Assembly (NCBI GenBank): GCA_005879505.1
Contig: VBKQ01000349.1
Location: forward strand, 1 to 18,238
From: Deltaproteobacteria bacterium
Lineage (GTDB): Bacteria; Myxococcota; Myxococcia; Myxococcales; 40CM-4-68-19
Direction of reading: 5' to 3'
DNA: 18,238 nucleotides
In this document: positions 8,426 to 16,103 of the stretch, in pieces
Position numbering within the stretch: the stretch's first letter is position 1
Layout: the number at the start of each line of letters is the position of its first letter
Program-made: the position numbers and the translations under genes
The notes under the pieces: generated by a model
What the model was told of the DNA's origin: nothing
The model's database searches: none
Seen by the model: the letters and a program-made list of their open reading frames with translations, nothing else

Positions 8426-9427
<1,002 letters not shown>

Positions 9428-9431
9428 GTTG

Positions 9432-9441
9432 CCTTTCCTTT
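9432..9441 (-). promoter_or_regulatory. Ribosome binding site fixing the TTG start of moxR
   Basis: On the minus strand this reads AAAGGAAAGG and ends four bases before the TTG at 9427; the AAAGGA core gives a spacing of eight bases. With no in-frame ATG or GTG nearby, it supports TTG initiation. Confidence 0.65.
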
Positions 9442-9488
9442 GCGGGGCCTCAAGGCTACCAGAACCGGCAAACGGCCATAAACTTCCC

Positions 9489-10211
9489 TCATTTCAGCCC
9501 ACGCACCGCCTCGCAGGCCTTCTCGTCGCCACCCGCGCAACCAGTCCGAAGCAGCCTGCGGGCCTTCTCCGGATCGGCTCCGCTCTCCAGGAGCAGATAG
9601 CCCTGCCCGGCACACCCGTGCGCGAAACCCGCATCGCACGCCCGCTTGAAGAAGAGGATGGCCCGCACCATGTCGTTGGAGCGCGCGTAGGTGTCGCCAA
9701 GGAACGAGCACGCGGATGGATCGCCCAGATCGCACGCGCGGGAGGCGAGCCGATCCGCCCGATCGAGCTCTCCGTTCTGGAACGCGAGCGGCGCCAGCTT
9801 CGAGCAGGCGCGGGCGCTGCCCTTGTCGCAGGCCTTCGCCAGGAGGCCTTCCGCGCGGGTGGCATCCTGCGGAGCGCCGAGGCCGCGCAGGAACAAGTCG
9901 CCTAGATGAGCACAGGCGCGGACACCTCCCTGCTTGCAGAGCTTTTCCAAGCGCGGGAGCGCAGCACGCGGATCGGCTGGCTGGCCCTCGCCCAGGGCGC
10001 GCGCGCGCGCATCGTCGGCGCAGCCGTCCGGATTCTTCTCCTTGCACGCCTTGCGGAAGAGCTGCGCGGCGCGCGTCTCGTCCCGACGCACGCCCAAGCC
10101 CTCTTCCAGCCGGCTTCCCAGCTCGTCGCACGCCGCGGCCTTGCCCGCGCCGCAGGCGCGCTCCAGGTCCAAGGCGCCGGCCGCAGCAAGGATCACGAAT
10201 GCAACGATCAT
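9489..10211 (-). CDS. Secreted Cys-rich Sel1-repeat (Hcp-like) protein
   Basis: Protein of 240 aa. Residues 1-14 are hydrophobic (MIVAFVILAAAGAL), a short signal-like N-terminus. The rest is a chain of Sel1-like helical repeats. There are exactly 14 cysteines, all in seven pairs spaced by seven residues: 20/28, 56/64, 92/100, 128/136, 160/168, 192/200 and 225/233. Repeat spacing is 36, 36, 36, 32, 32 and 33 residues. Paired CX7C cysteines in Sel1-type repeats are the hallmark of Helicobacter cysteine-rich proteins, where each pair forms a disulfide across a helical hairpin. This implies a periplasmic or secreted protein, probably a protein-binding scaffold. It lies 61 bases upstream of moxR and 35 bases downstream of the dihydrouridine synthase, on the same strand. 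No clear Shine-Dalgarno precedes the ATG. Confidence 0.87.
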   Translation of the reverse strand: MIVAFVILAAAGALDLERACGAGKAAACDELGSRLEEGLGVRRDETRAAQLFRKACKEKNPDGCADDARARALGEGQPADPRAALPRLEKLCKQGGVRACAHLGDLFLRGLGAPQDATRAEGLLAKACDKGSARACSKLAPLAFQNGELDRADRLASRACDLGDPSACSFLGDTYARSNDMVRAILFFKRACDAGFAHGCAGQGYLLLESGADPEKARRLLRTGCAGGDEKACEAVRGLK

Positions 10212-10246
10212 CGCCAGCCATATACCCGAATCTCAGCGCCTCGGAC

Positions 10247-11515
10247 TCAGTCGTCGGCGGTCAGGTCGCGAGCGGTGACCGGTTCGTCACGGACCTCGGG
10301 AGGGATCGAGCCGTCCTCGGGGAAGAAGCGGTCGAGCGCGCGCTTCACATCGTCTTCGGTGTGCAGCTCGGGAGCGATCCGGCGGAACGCCAGCCCGCCC
10401 CGCCGCCCGCGCGTGTACCAGAGCAGGTGCTTGCGCAGCTCCCGGATGGCCGCCACTTCCGCCTCGCGCGCATCGAGCTCGCGGTGCTCGTGCCCTCCAT
10501 TCGGCCGGTAAGCCGGGGGACGCGGAGCGCCATCGGCGCGAGCGAGGCGATGCTTTCCCTGCTTGTCTTCGATCGCCATGCGCACGTGGCGGAGGATGGT
10601 CGCGCGCCATTCGCTCGCCGTCACTTCGGGCGGCTTCTCTCCCTTCTCGAGCGCGAGCAGCTCACGGAAGATCCAGGGGTACCCGCAGGCCCCGCGGGCG
10701 ATGCGGGCGGCGTCCGCGCCCGTCTCCGCGAGCATGCGGCGCGCCGCCTCGGCGGTGAACAGGTCCCCGGAGCCCCAGACGGAGATGCCCACTGCCTCCT
10801 TCGTGCGCCGGATCAGCTCCCAGTCCGCGCGGCCGCGATACATCTGCGCGCGGGTACGCGGATGGAGCCCGACCGCGACCGCGCCGCCCTGCTCGCAGGC
10901 GCGGGCGATGAGCGGAGCGTTCCTGCTCTGCTCGTCCCAGCCCGACCGCAGCTTGACCGTGACGGGAACCGGCGCGATCGCCTCCACCACCTTGCGCACG
11001 GTGCGCTCGACGAGTCCCGGGTCCTTCAGCATGGCCGCCCCCGCGCCGTGACCGCAGACCTTCTTCACCGGGCAACCCATGTTGATGTCGACCGCGTCGA
11101 TCGGGCCGTACTTCTCGACCGCGACGCGCGCGCCCGCCGCGAGGACGTCCGGATCGTGCCCGAAGACCTGGATCGCGAACGGCCGCTCGGTCGCGGGGCG
11201 CTCCAGGTAGGTGAGGGTCTGATCACCGCCGTGCACGAGGCCGTGGCTGCTGATCATCTCGGTGTGCGCGATGGCGGCGCCCATCTCGCGGCAGAGGAGC
11301 CGGAACGGCCAGTCGGAAACTCCGGCGAGCGGCGCCAGGAAGTAACGATTCGGCAGCGCGAGCGGTCCGAGGCGGACCGGCCGGACCGGGCCTCCGGCGG
11401 AAGGCGCCGGCGCGCGCGGCTGCGCGCGGGCGGCGAAAGGCGCTTCCTGGCTGAGCGCTCCGACCGACATGGGCCAGGCTTGTATCGGCGGCCGCGGCGC
11501 GCGGCAAGAGCGCAT
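10247..11515 (-). CDS. dusB: tRNA-dihydrouridine synthase (DusB-like)
   Basis: This enzyme uses FMN and NADPH to reduce uridine to dihydrouridine in tRNA. Two starts are possible: ATG at 11515 (422 aa) or ATG at 11470 (407 aa). The shorter is plausible because conservation begins only near PVRLGPLALPNRYFLAPLAG. Numbered from 11470: the flavin-binding start (LAPLAGVSD, 45-53), the active-site block DINMGCPVKKV with Cys133, Lys173 in TVKLRSGWD, LHPRTR (202-207) and the phosphate-binding region near ARIARGACGYPWIF (255-268). The helical tRNA-binding domain follows (RKHLLWYTRG). It is longer than the roughly 320 aa of E. coli DusB because of an N-terminal extension, an insertion near 307-340 and a tail after 385. 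The assignment to DusB rather than another Dus class rests on the NMGCPxKKV block. Confidence 0.92.
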   Translation of the reverse strand: MRSCRAPRPPIQAWPMSVGALSQEAPFAARAQPRAPAPSAGGPVRPVRLGPLALPNRYFLAPLAGVSDWPFRLLCREMGAAIAHTEMISSHGLVHGGDQTLTYLERPATERPFAIQVFGHDPDVLAAGARVAVEKYGPIDAVDINMGCPVKKVCGHGAGAAMLKDPGLVERTVRKVVEAIAPVPVTVKLRSGWDEQSRNAPLIARACEQGGAVAVGLHPRTRAQMYRGRADWELIRRTKEAVGISVWGSGDLFTAEAARRMLAETGADAARIARGACGYPWIFRELLALEKGEKPPEVTASEWRATILRHVRMAIEDKQGKHRLARADGAPRPPAYRPNGGHEHRELDAREAEVAAIRELRKHLLWYTRGRRGGLAFRRIAPELHTEDDVKRALDRFFPEDGSIPPEVRDEPVTARDLTADD

Positions 11516-11584
11516 GACATGCTCTCAGGTCCCGGAGCGATTTTGCGTGTCGCGGCGCCCGCGCTCTGTTAGCAGTTCGAAGCA

Positions 11585-13216
11585 GTGCGGGTGCTCTTCG
11601 TCGCGATGGCGGTGGCCTGCGCCGCTCCGAAGCCGCCGGCGCAGCCCGAGCCGACCAGGCCGGGCCAGAGCGCGCCTTCGGACCGGCTGACGCTGCTCTT
11701 TTCCGCCTCGGTCGCGGGCCAGCTCGTCCCCTGCGGCTGCTCGCCGGACCAGCGAGGCGGCTTGCCGCGCGAGCTCGCGCTCGTCCGCAAGCTGCGCCGG
11801 ACGGAACCGAACGTGCTCTTCGTGGACGCGGGCGATCTCCTCTTCGAAGCCCCCTCGCCCCCGCCGGCGCAGATGCTGACGCAGCGGCAGCTCAAGGCAC
11901 GGACGCTGGCACGGGGAGACGAGCTGCTCGGCGCCGCGGCGCGCGCGATCGGGCCGCGCGACCTCGCTCTCGGCGCCTTCTTCGTGGCCGAGACTGCCGG
12001 CGGCGTGCCGCTGCTCGATGCAGGGGGCGGCCCGGTGCCGGGCGCGCGCGCGACGCTGCTCGCGAATGCCGGACCGATCAAGGTCGGCTTCTTCGCGGCC
12101 GGCCAGGAGGCGGACGCGGCAACGTCGATCGCGGCCCGCGCGCGCGCGCTCCGCGAGCAGGGGGCAAGCATCGTCGTGCTGCTGCTGCACCCGCGCGGCG
12201 CGAGCGCCGTCCCCGCGGCGCAAGCGCTGCTCCCCGCCGCCCAGGCTGCCGGAGTGGATCTGGTGGTGCTCGGCAGGCGCGACGATCCCGCGGCGGACCC
12301 GAACCGCAAGGAGGCGGGGCCCCCGCCCCTGCTCGCGGTCGAGGGAAACGGGCAGAGCATCCTGCGCGTCGACGTGACGCTCGGCAAAGGACCCCTGGCG
12401 CTCGCCCCGGCTGCGGAAGATCGCGACGAAGAGCTGAAAGGATTCGACGCGCGCGTCGAGAGGTTCCGCGCCCAGATCGCCACCTCGCCCCAGCGCCGCG
12501 AGCAGTTGGAAGCGAAGATCCGCGAGCTGGAGGAGCGCAGGCGCGCTCTCGCCGCCGCGCCGTTGCCGCAGCCAGCGCCGGGGACGTCGTGGGCACGCGC
12601 CGCCTTCCTGCCGCTCACGCAACAGGTCGGTTCCGATTCGGATGCGCAAAACCTCGTCGATGCGTACGACCACAAAGTGGCGGAGATCAATCTTGCCGAA
12701 GCGCAGCGCCAGCCCGAGACTTGCCCACCCGCCAGCAGGGGCGAGCTCGCGTACGTCGGGGTGGCGGAGTGCGCCCGCTGTCACGAGGACGCGGCCGCAT
12801 TCTGGACGCAGACGAAGCACGCGCGCGCGTACCACACACTGTTGACGGTAGAAAAGCAGTTCAGCCTCGACTGCATCCGCTGCCACGTCACGGGCTGGCA
12901 GCAGCCCGGTGGCGTCTGCCGCATCGACCGGACGCATGTCGGCGGACCCGGTTTCGACGGCAAGGGGATCGGGCGGCAGGACGTACAATGCGAGGACTGC
13001 CATGGACCCGGCAGCGATCACGTGAAAGACGAGACGGCGGCGACCATCCAGCTCGAGGTGCCAGGGCCCGCCTGCATGCGCTGCCACGAAGCCGCAAACT
13101 CGCCCCATTTCGACGACGCGAAGTACCGGCCGTACATCATCGGCCCGGGCCACGGGCAGCCACTCGCCAAGGGCGAGAAGGCGCGGCCGAGGCCCGGCGG
13201 TCCGCTCCATGAGTGA
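11585..13216 (+). CDS. Lipoprotein: phosphoesterase-like domain fused to c554-type tetraheme cytochrome
   Basis: Protein of 543 aa from a GTG at 11585 (GTG at 11591 is an alternative; no clear Shine-Dalgarno). Residues 1-12 form a short signal with a lipobox-like AVAC, so Cys12 may be lipidated. Residues 33-270 resemble a UshA/5'-nucleotidase metallophosphoesterase: FSASVAGQLVPCGC, GGLPREL, VDAGDLLF. Most metal ligands are missing: the first Asp/His pair is replaced by the VPCGC segment (Cys50, Cys52), the Asn-His motif reads GPRD (123-126), and the final Gly-His-x-His reads GRRDD. A charged helical linker (about 278-325) follows. The C-terminus has four CxxCH haem sites at 396, 430, 469 and 497, with WTQTKHARAYHTL, CEDCHGPGSDH and a SPHFDDAKY end, matching the cytochrome c554 family. 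The stop overlaps the next gene by eight bases. It is likely periplasmic and involved in electron transfer. Confidence 0.88.
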   Translation: MRVLFVAMAVACAAPKPPAQPEPTRPGQSAPSDRLTLLFSASVAGQLVPCGCSPDQRGGLPRELALVRKLRRTEPNVLFVDAGDLLFEAPSPPPAQMLTQRQLKARTLARGDELLGAAARAIGPRDLALGAFFVAETAGGVPLLDAGGGPVPGARATLLANAGPIKVGFFAAGQEADAATSIAARARALREQGASIVVLLLHPRGASAVPAAQALLPAAQAAGVDLVVLGRRDDPAADPNRKEAGPPPLLAVEGNGQSILRVDVTLGKGPLALAPAAEDRDEELKGFDARVERFRAQIATSPQRREQLEAKIRELEERRRALAAAPLPQPAPGTSWARAAFLPLTQQVGSDSDAQNLVDAYDHKVAEINLAEAQRQPETCPPASRGELAYVGVAECARCHEDAAAFWTQTKHARAYHTLLTVEKQFSLDCIRCHVTGWQQPGGVCRIDRTHVGGPGFDGKGIGRQDVQCEDCHGPGSDHVKDETAATIQLEVPGPACMRCHEAANSPHFDDAKYRPYIIGPGHGQPLAKGEKARPRPGGPLHE

Positions 13217-14219
13217 GGACAAGTTGGCGGAAGCTCTCGACCAGCAGACGGAACCGCGCCGCTTCTGGGTGGCGATCGCCTCGCAGCGCAAGCGGCTAGG
13301 GCTGGCGGCCCGGCTGATGCTTTCGCAAGGAGGGCAGCTGGCGCTGCGCGGCGTCCCCGATCTGTCGCTCGATCTGCTGATGCGGCTGGCGCACGGGGCG
13401 ATGCTGGCGCAAGGGGCTGACAGCTGGACGGCGCCACTGAGCGGGCACCGCGTGCACCGGTACGCGTTCGCCGGATACGGCGCCGGGCCCGGGATCCTGC
13501 TCCTGCATGGCCTGGGCGGCTCCGGCATTTCCATGGCGCCCCTGGTCCCGGCGCTGGTTCCGCTCGCGCCGCGGGTGGTGCTCCTGGAGCTTCCGGGGCA
13601 CGGGCGCTCGCCGGACCCGGTGAACGGTCCGCTCAGCGCTCGAGAGTACGGGGCGGTGGTGATCGCCTGCGCGAAGGAGATGGCGCGCGAGCACGGCCGC
13701 AAGGTCGTGCTGATCGGCAACTCGCTCGGGGGCGCGCTGGCGTTGTACGCGGCGCACGAGCGTCCCGATCTGTGCGAGGCGGTGGTCGGCGTGAATCCGG
13801 CGGGCGCCGAGCTTTCGGACGAGGCGATGAGTGGTCTGCCGCGCGCGTTCGAGGATGCCAACGCCGGCGCCGCGCAGATGGCCCACCTGCTCTTCCACAA
13901 GACGCCCTGGCCATTCTGGCTGGTGGCGCGGGACTTCGCCCGCCAATGGGGAACTCCGACGGTGCAGCGGATCCTCGACGACGCGCGCGCCGGGAACGAT
14001 CGTTCGCTCGGGCTCGACGTCCTCACCGACATCCACGTTCCCGTGCTCATCCTCTGGGGCGCGCAGGACCGCCTGCTTCCACTCCGCAGCGTGGAGGATT
14101 TCGCGCGCATCGAGGGCGCGCGCGTGGAGATGCTGCCCGGCTGTGGCCATGTCCCCCAGCTGGAGAAGCCGGCGCTGACGCGCCGCGCGGTCGCGGAGTT
14201 CGTCCAGTCGCTGAAATAA
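13209..14219 (+). CDS. Alpha/beta hydrolase
   Basis: Protein of 336 aa, ATG at 13209 overlapping the cytochrome stop by eight bases (ATGAGTGA), so translation is probably coupled. The fold is clear: oxyanion-loop HGLGGSG (100-106), nucleophile elbow IGNSLGG with Ser172, catalytic acid Asp287 in GAQDRLLP, and His314 in GCGHVPQLEKP. A cap region (about 200-265) contains FHKTPWPFWLVARDF. Residues 1-80 are an extra helical N-terminal segment without a signal peptide, containing hydrophobic stretches that might associate with a membrane. The substrate cannot be told from sequence; esterase, lipase and C-C hydrolase activities are all possible. The catalytic triad looks complete. Confidence 0.9.
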   Translation: MSEDKLAEALDQQTEPRRFWVAIASQRKRLGLAARLMLSQGGQLALRGVPDLSLDLLMRLAHGAMLAQGADSWTAPLSGHRVHRYAFAGYGAGPGILLLHGLGGSGISMAPLVPALVPLAPRVVLLELPGHGRSPDPVNGPLSAREYGAVVIACAKEMAREHGRKVVLIGNSLGGALALYAAHERPDLCEAVVGVNPAGAELSDEAMSGLPRAFEDANAGAAQMAHLLFHKTPWPFWLVARDFARQWGTPTVQRILDDARAGNDRSLGLDVLTDIHVPVLILWGAQDRLLPLRSVEDFARIEGARVEMLPGCGHVPQLEKPALTRRAVAEFVQSLK

Positions 14220-14325
14220 GCCGCGCCCCCCGTCGGTTTCTGCCTTCCAGCGCGTCCCTTTCATGTCGGTAAATGACCCCAAACAGGGGCCGATGTGGAC
14301 TTTGACAGGGCGCTCAGTGGCCAGT

Positions 14326-14332
14326 AGGAGGG
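14326..14332 (+). promoter_or_regulatory. Perfect AGGAGG ribosome binding site before a TTG start
   Basis: AGGAGGG sits immediately upstream of TTG at 14338, with AGGAGG ending six bases before it. The ATG codons at 14263 and 14293 in the same frame have no comparable site (14293 has only a weak AGGGG close by). This decides the start of the transglycosylase gene. Confidence 0.75.
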
Positions 14333-14337
14333 AAAGG

Positions 14338-16029
14338 TTGCGCTCCGCGATCGCCATCGTGTTCGCAGCCCTCTTCGCGGCGTCCGCCGTCCGGGCGCAG
14401 GAAGACCCGTGGGGCGACAATGCGCGCGCTGCCGAGATGGCGCGCTCCTCCGAGACGCAGCCCTCCGAGACGGCCGCCTCCGATGCCGGGCGCGCGACCG
14501 ACCCGGCGCGCGAAAGCGAGCAGAAGCCCGACGATTCCGCGGACGACGATCCCGAGGCCCAGGCCGAGGTGGAGAAGAGCGCCGCCGAGCTCGAGGCCGT
14601 GCGCAAGGCGGAAGAGAAGGCCGGGCTGCTCCATCAAGTCCCCGGTGCCGGTCCGCGCGACGGCATCTCCGTCGGTCTCGACCCCGCCGATCCGGTCGCG
14701 CGGGATCTCTCGACTGCCCTCGGAACCGGACTCGACGGCGCTCCGCTCGCCGATCCGGCTCCCGCGGGCAGCGTTTCCGCGAAGCTCCCCGAGCTGCTGG
14801 GAATCCCAGAAGAGGAGCTGCGCGCCAAGTACGACATCCCCGTCGAGCTGAACGACGCCGTCGTCGCCTACATCCGGTTCTTCCAGACCGACGCGCGCGA
14901 GCACTTCGCCAAATGGCTCTCGCGCAGCACGCGCTACATCCCGATGATGCGCAAGGTGCTCGAGCGCGAAGGGTTGCCGCTCGACCTCGTCTACCTGGCG
15001 ATGATCGAGAGCGGGTTCAGCGCCTATGCGTACTCATTCGCGAAGGCCGCCGGGCCCTGGCAGTTCGTCGTCGGCACTTCCAGCCGCTACGGGCTGCTCA
15101 CCGACTTCTGGGTGGACGAGCGGCGCGATCCGGCCAAGGCCACCGTCGCGGCAGCGAAGTACTTGAAGGATCTCAAGGCCAGGTTCCACGGCGACTGGTA
15201 CCTGGCTTGGGCGGGGTACAACGCGGGCGAGGGGAAGATCAGCCGCGCCATCCGCAAGGAGAAGACCACCGACTTCTGGCGCATGATGGGCAAGGGACGG
15301 ACGCTGCGCGCCGAGACGAAGCACTACGTTCCGAAGCTGATCGCGGCCGCGCTCATCGCCAAGCATCCCGAGCGGTTCGGGTTCCACGTCGACTACGAGC
15401 AGCCGCGCGAGGCCGAAGAGATCCGGGTGCCCGACGCTACCGACCTGCACGTGGTCGCCAAGACCGCCGACATCACCTTCGAGGACCTGCGCGAGCTGAA
15501 CCCGGAGCTGCGCCGTTTCTGCACCCCGCCGGGTGGTTATACCCTTCGCTTGCCGCCGGGGACGCGCGAGAGGTTCCTCGTCCAGTACGAGAAGCTGGAC
15601 GCGAAGGATCGCCTGAGCTTCACCGAGCACCGGGTGGAAAAGGGCGAGCCGCTCTACAAGATCGCTCGCGCATACGGCGTCAGCGAGGCGGCGATCTTGC
15701 GCACGAACGGGATCCGGAATTACCGGCAGATCAAGCCGGGGCGGATGCTGGTGATTCCGATGGCCGGCGCCTCCCGTGGCCTGCTGGCGGGCTCGCAGCT
15801 CGAAGATCGCCGCGGACGCGCCCAGGCGCGCACCATGACGGCGGTGGTCGCGCCGGCGCCGAAGCGCCTGACCGGAACGCTCTACACGGTGAAACCAGGC
15901 GACACGCTCTGGACCATCGCGGCAAGGTTCTCGACCACGGTCGACAAGCTGCGCAAGCTGAACGGGCTCACCGGCCGGCGCGCTCGCTCGCTGCAGGTCG
16001 GTCAGACCATCGCGGTGCGTGAGACGTAG
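14338..16029 (+). CDS. mltD: Membrane-bound lytic murein transglycosylase (MltD-like) with LysM repeats
   Basis: From the TTG at 14338 the protein has 563 aa and a clean signal peptide (Arg2, hydrophobic 4-18, cleavage after AVRA at 20). Starting at ATG 14263 would add 25 residues not needed for export. After a low-complexity Glu/Asp/Ser/Ala-rich region (about 22-95), the SLT domain spans roughly 190-310: catalytic Glu224 in AMIESGFSAYAYS, AAGPWQFVVGTSSRYGL, VDERRDPAKAT and WAGYNAGEGKI. A degenerate LysM-like segment lies near 370-409, with clear LysM domains at about 431-474 (HRVEKGEPLYKIAR) and 514-561 (YTVKPGDTLWTIAA). It cleaves the glycan strands of peptidoglycan in the periplasm, forming 1,6-anhydro ends. 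No lipobox Cys is visible, so unlike E. coli MltD it may be soluble. Confidence 0.92.
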   Translation: MRSAIAIVFAALFAASAVRAQEDPWGDNARAAEMARSSETQPSETAASDAGRATDPARESEQKPDDSADDDPEAQAEVEKSAAELEAVRKAEEKAGLLHQVPGAGPRDGISVGLDPADPVARDLSTALGTGLDGAPLADPAPAGSVSAKLPELLGIPEEELRAKYDIPVELNDAVVAYIRFFQTDAREHFAKWLSRSTRYIPMMRKVLEREGLPLDLVYLAMIESGFSAYAYSFAKAAGPWQFVVGTSSRYGLLTDFWVDERRDPAKATVAAAKYLKDLKARFHGDWYLAWAGYNAGEGKISRAIRKEKTTDFWRMMGKGRTLRAETKHYVPKLIAAALIAKHPERFGFHVDYEQPREAEEIRVPDATDLHVVAKTADITFEDLRELNPELRRFCTPPGGYTLRLPPGTRERFLVQYEKLDAKDRLSFTEHRVEKGEPLYKIARAYGVSEAAILRTNGIRNYRQIKPGRMLVIPMAGASRGLLAGSQLEDRRGRAQARTMTAVVAPAPKRLTGTLYTVKPGDTLWTIAARFSTTVDKLRKLNGLTGRRARSLQVGQTIAVRET

Positions 16030-16103
16030 CCGGCACTCCGATCGTGCTGATCTTGAGGTAGTGGCGGCTTGACATCCCGGAATACCGCCGCTCTGGTTGC
16101 GCG

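Noticed and set aside
9428..9488. Promoter for the moxR/bat cluster in the gap before moxR
   Set aside because: I looked for sigma-70-type and sigma-54-type elements on the minus strand and found no pair with acceptable spacing; the cluster may be read from further upstream.
11541..11572. Possible promoter TTGCGT with TGTTAG before the multiheme lipoprotein
   Set aside because: Only about half of the consensus bases match and the spacing is 18; in GC-rich DNA this is not distinguishable from chance.
11525..14110. Very long minus-strand open frame (861 codons) opposite the multiheme lipoprotein and hydrolase
   Set aside because: Its translation is Arg/Ala/Ser-rich without any family motif, while the plus strand carries four CxxCH sites and a complete hydrolase triad. 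GC-rich coding DNA commonly leaves long antisense frames open.
14277..14289. CCCC-AAACA-GGGG hairpin after the hydrolase gene as a terminator
   Set aside because: The stem is only four base pairs and there is no following T run.
14302..14331. TTGACA before the transglycosylase gene as a promoter
   Set aside because: The position for a -10 falls on the Shine-Dalgarno (TAGGAG), so a transcript starting there would lack its ribosome site.
16069..16103. TTGACA element upstream of the tetraheme cytochrome as a promoter
   Set aside because: The -35 match is perfect, but at 16-18 base spacing no convincing -10 is present (TCTGGT at best), and the start point would fall on the ATG itself.
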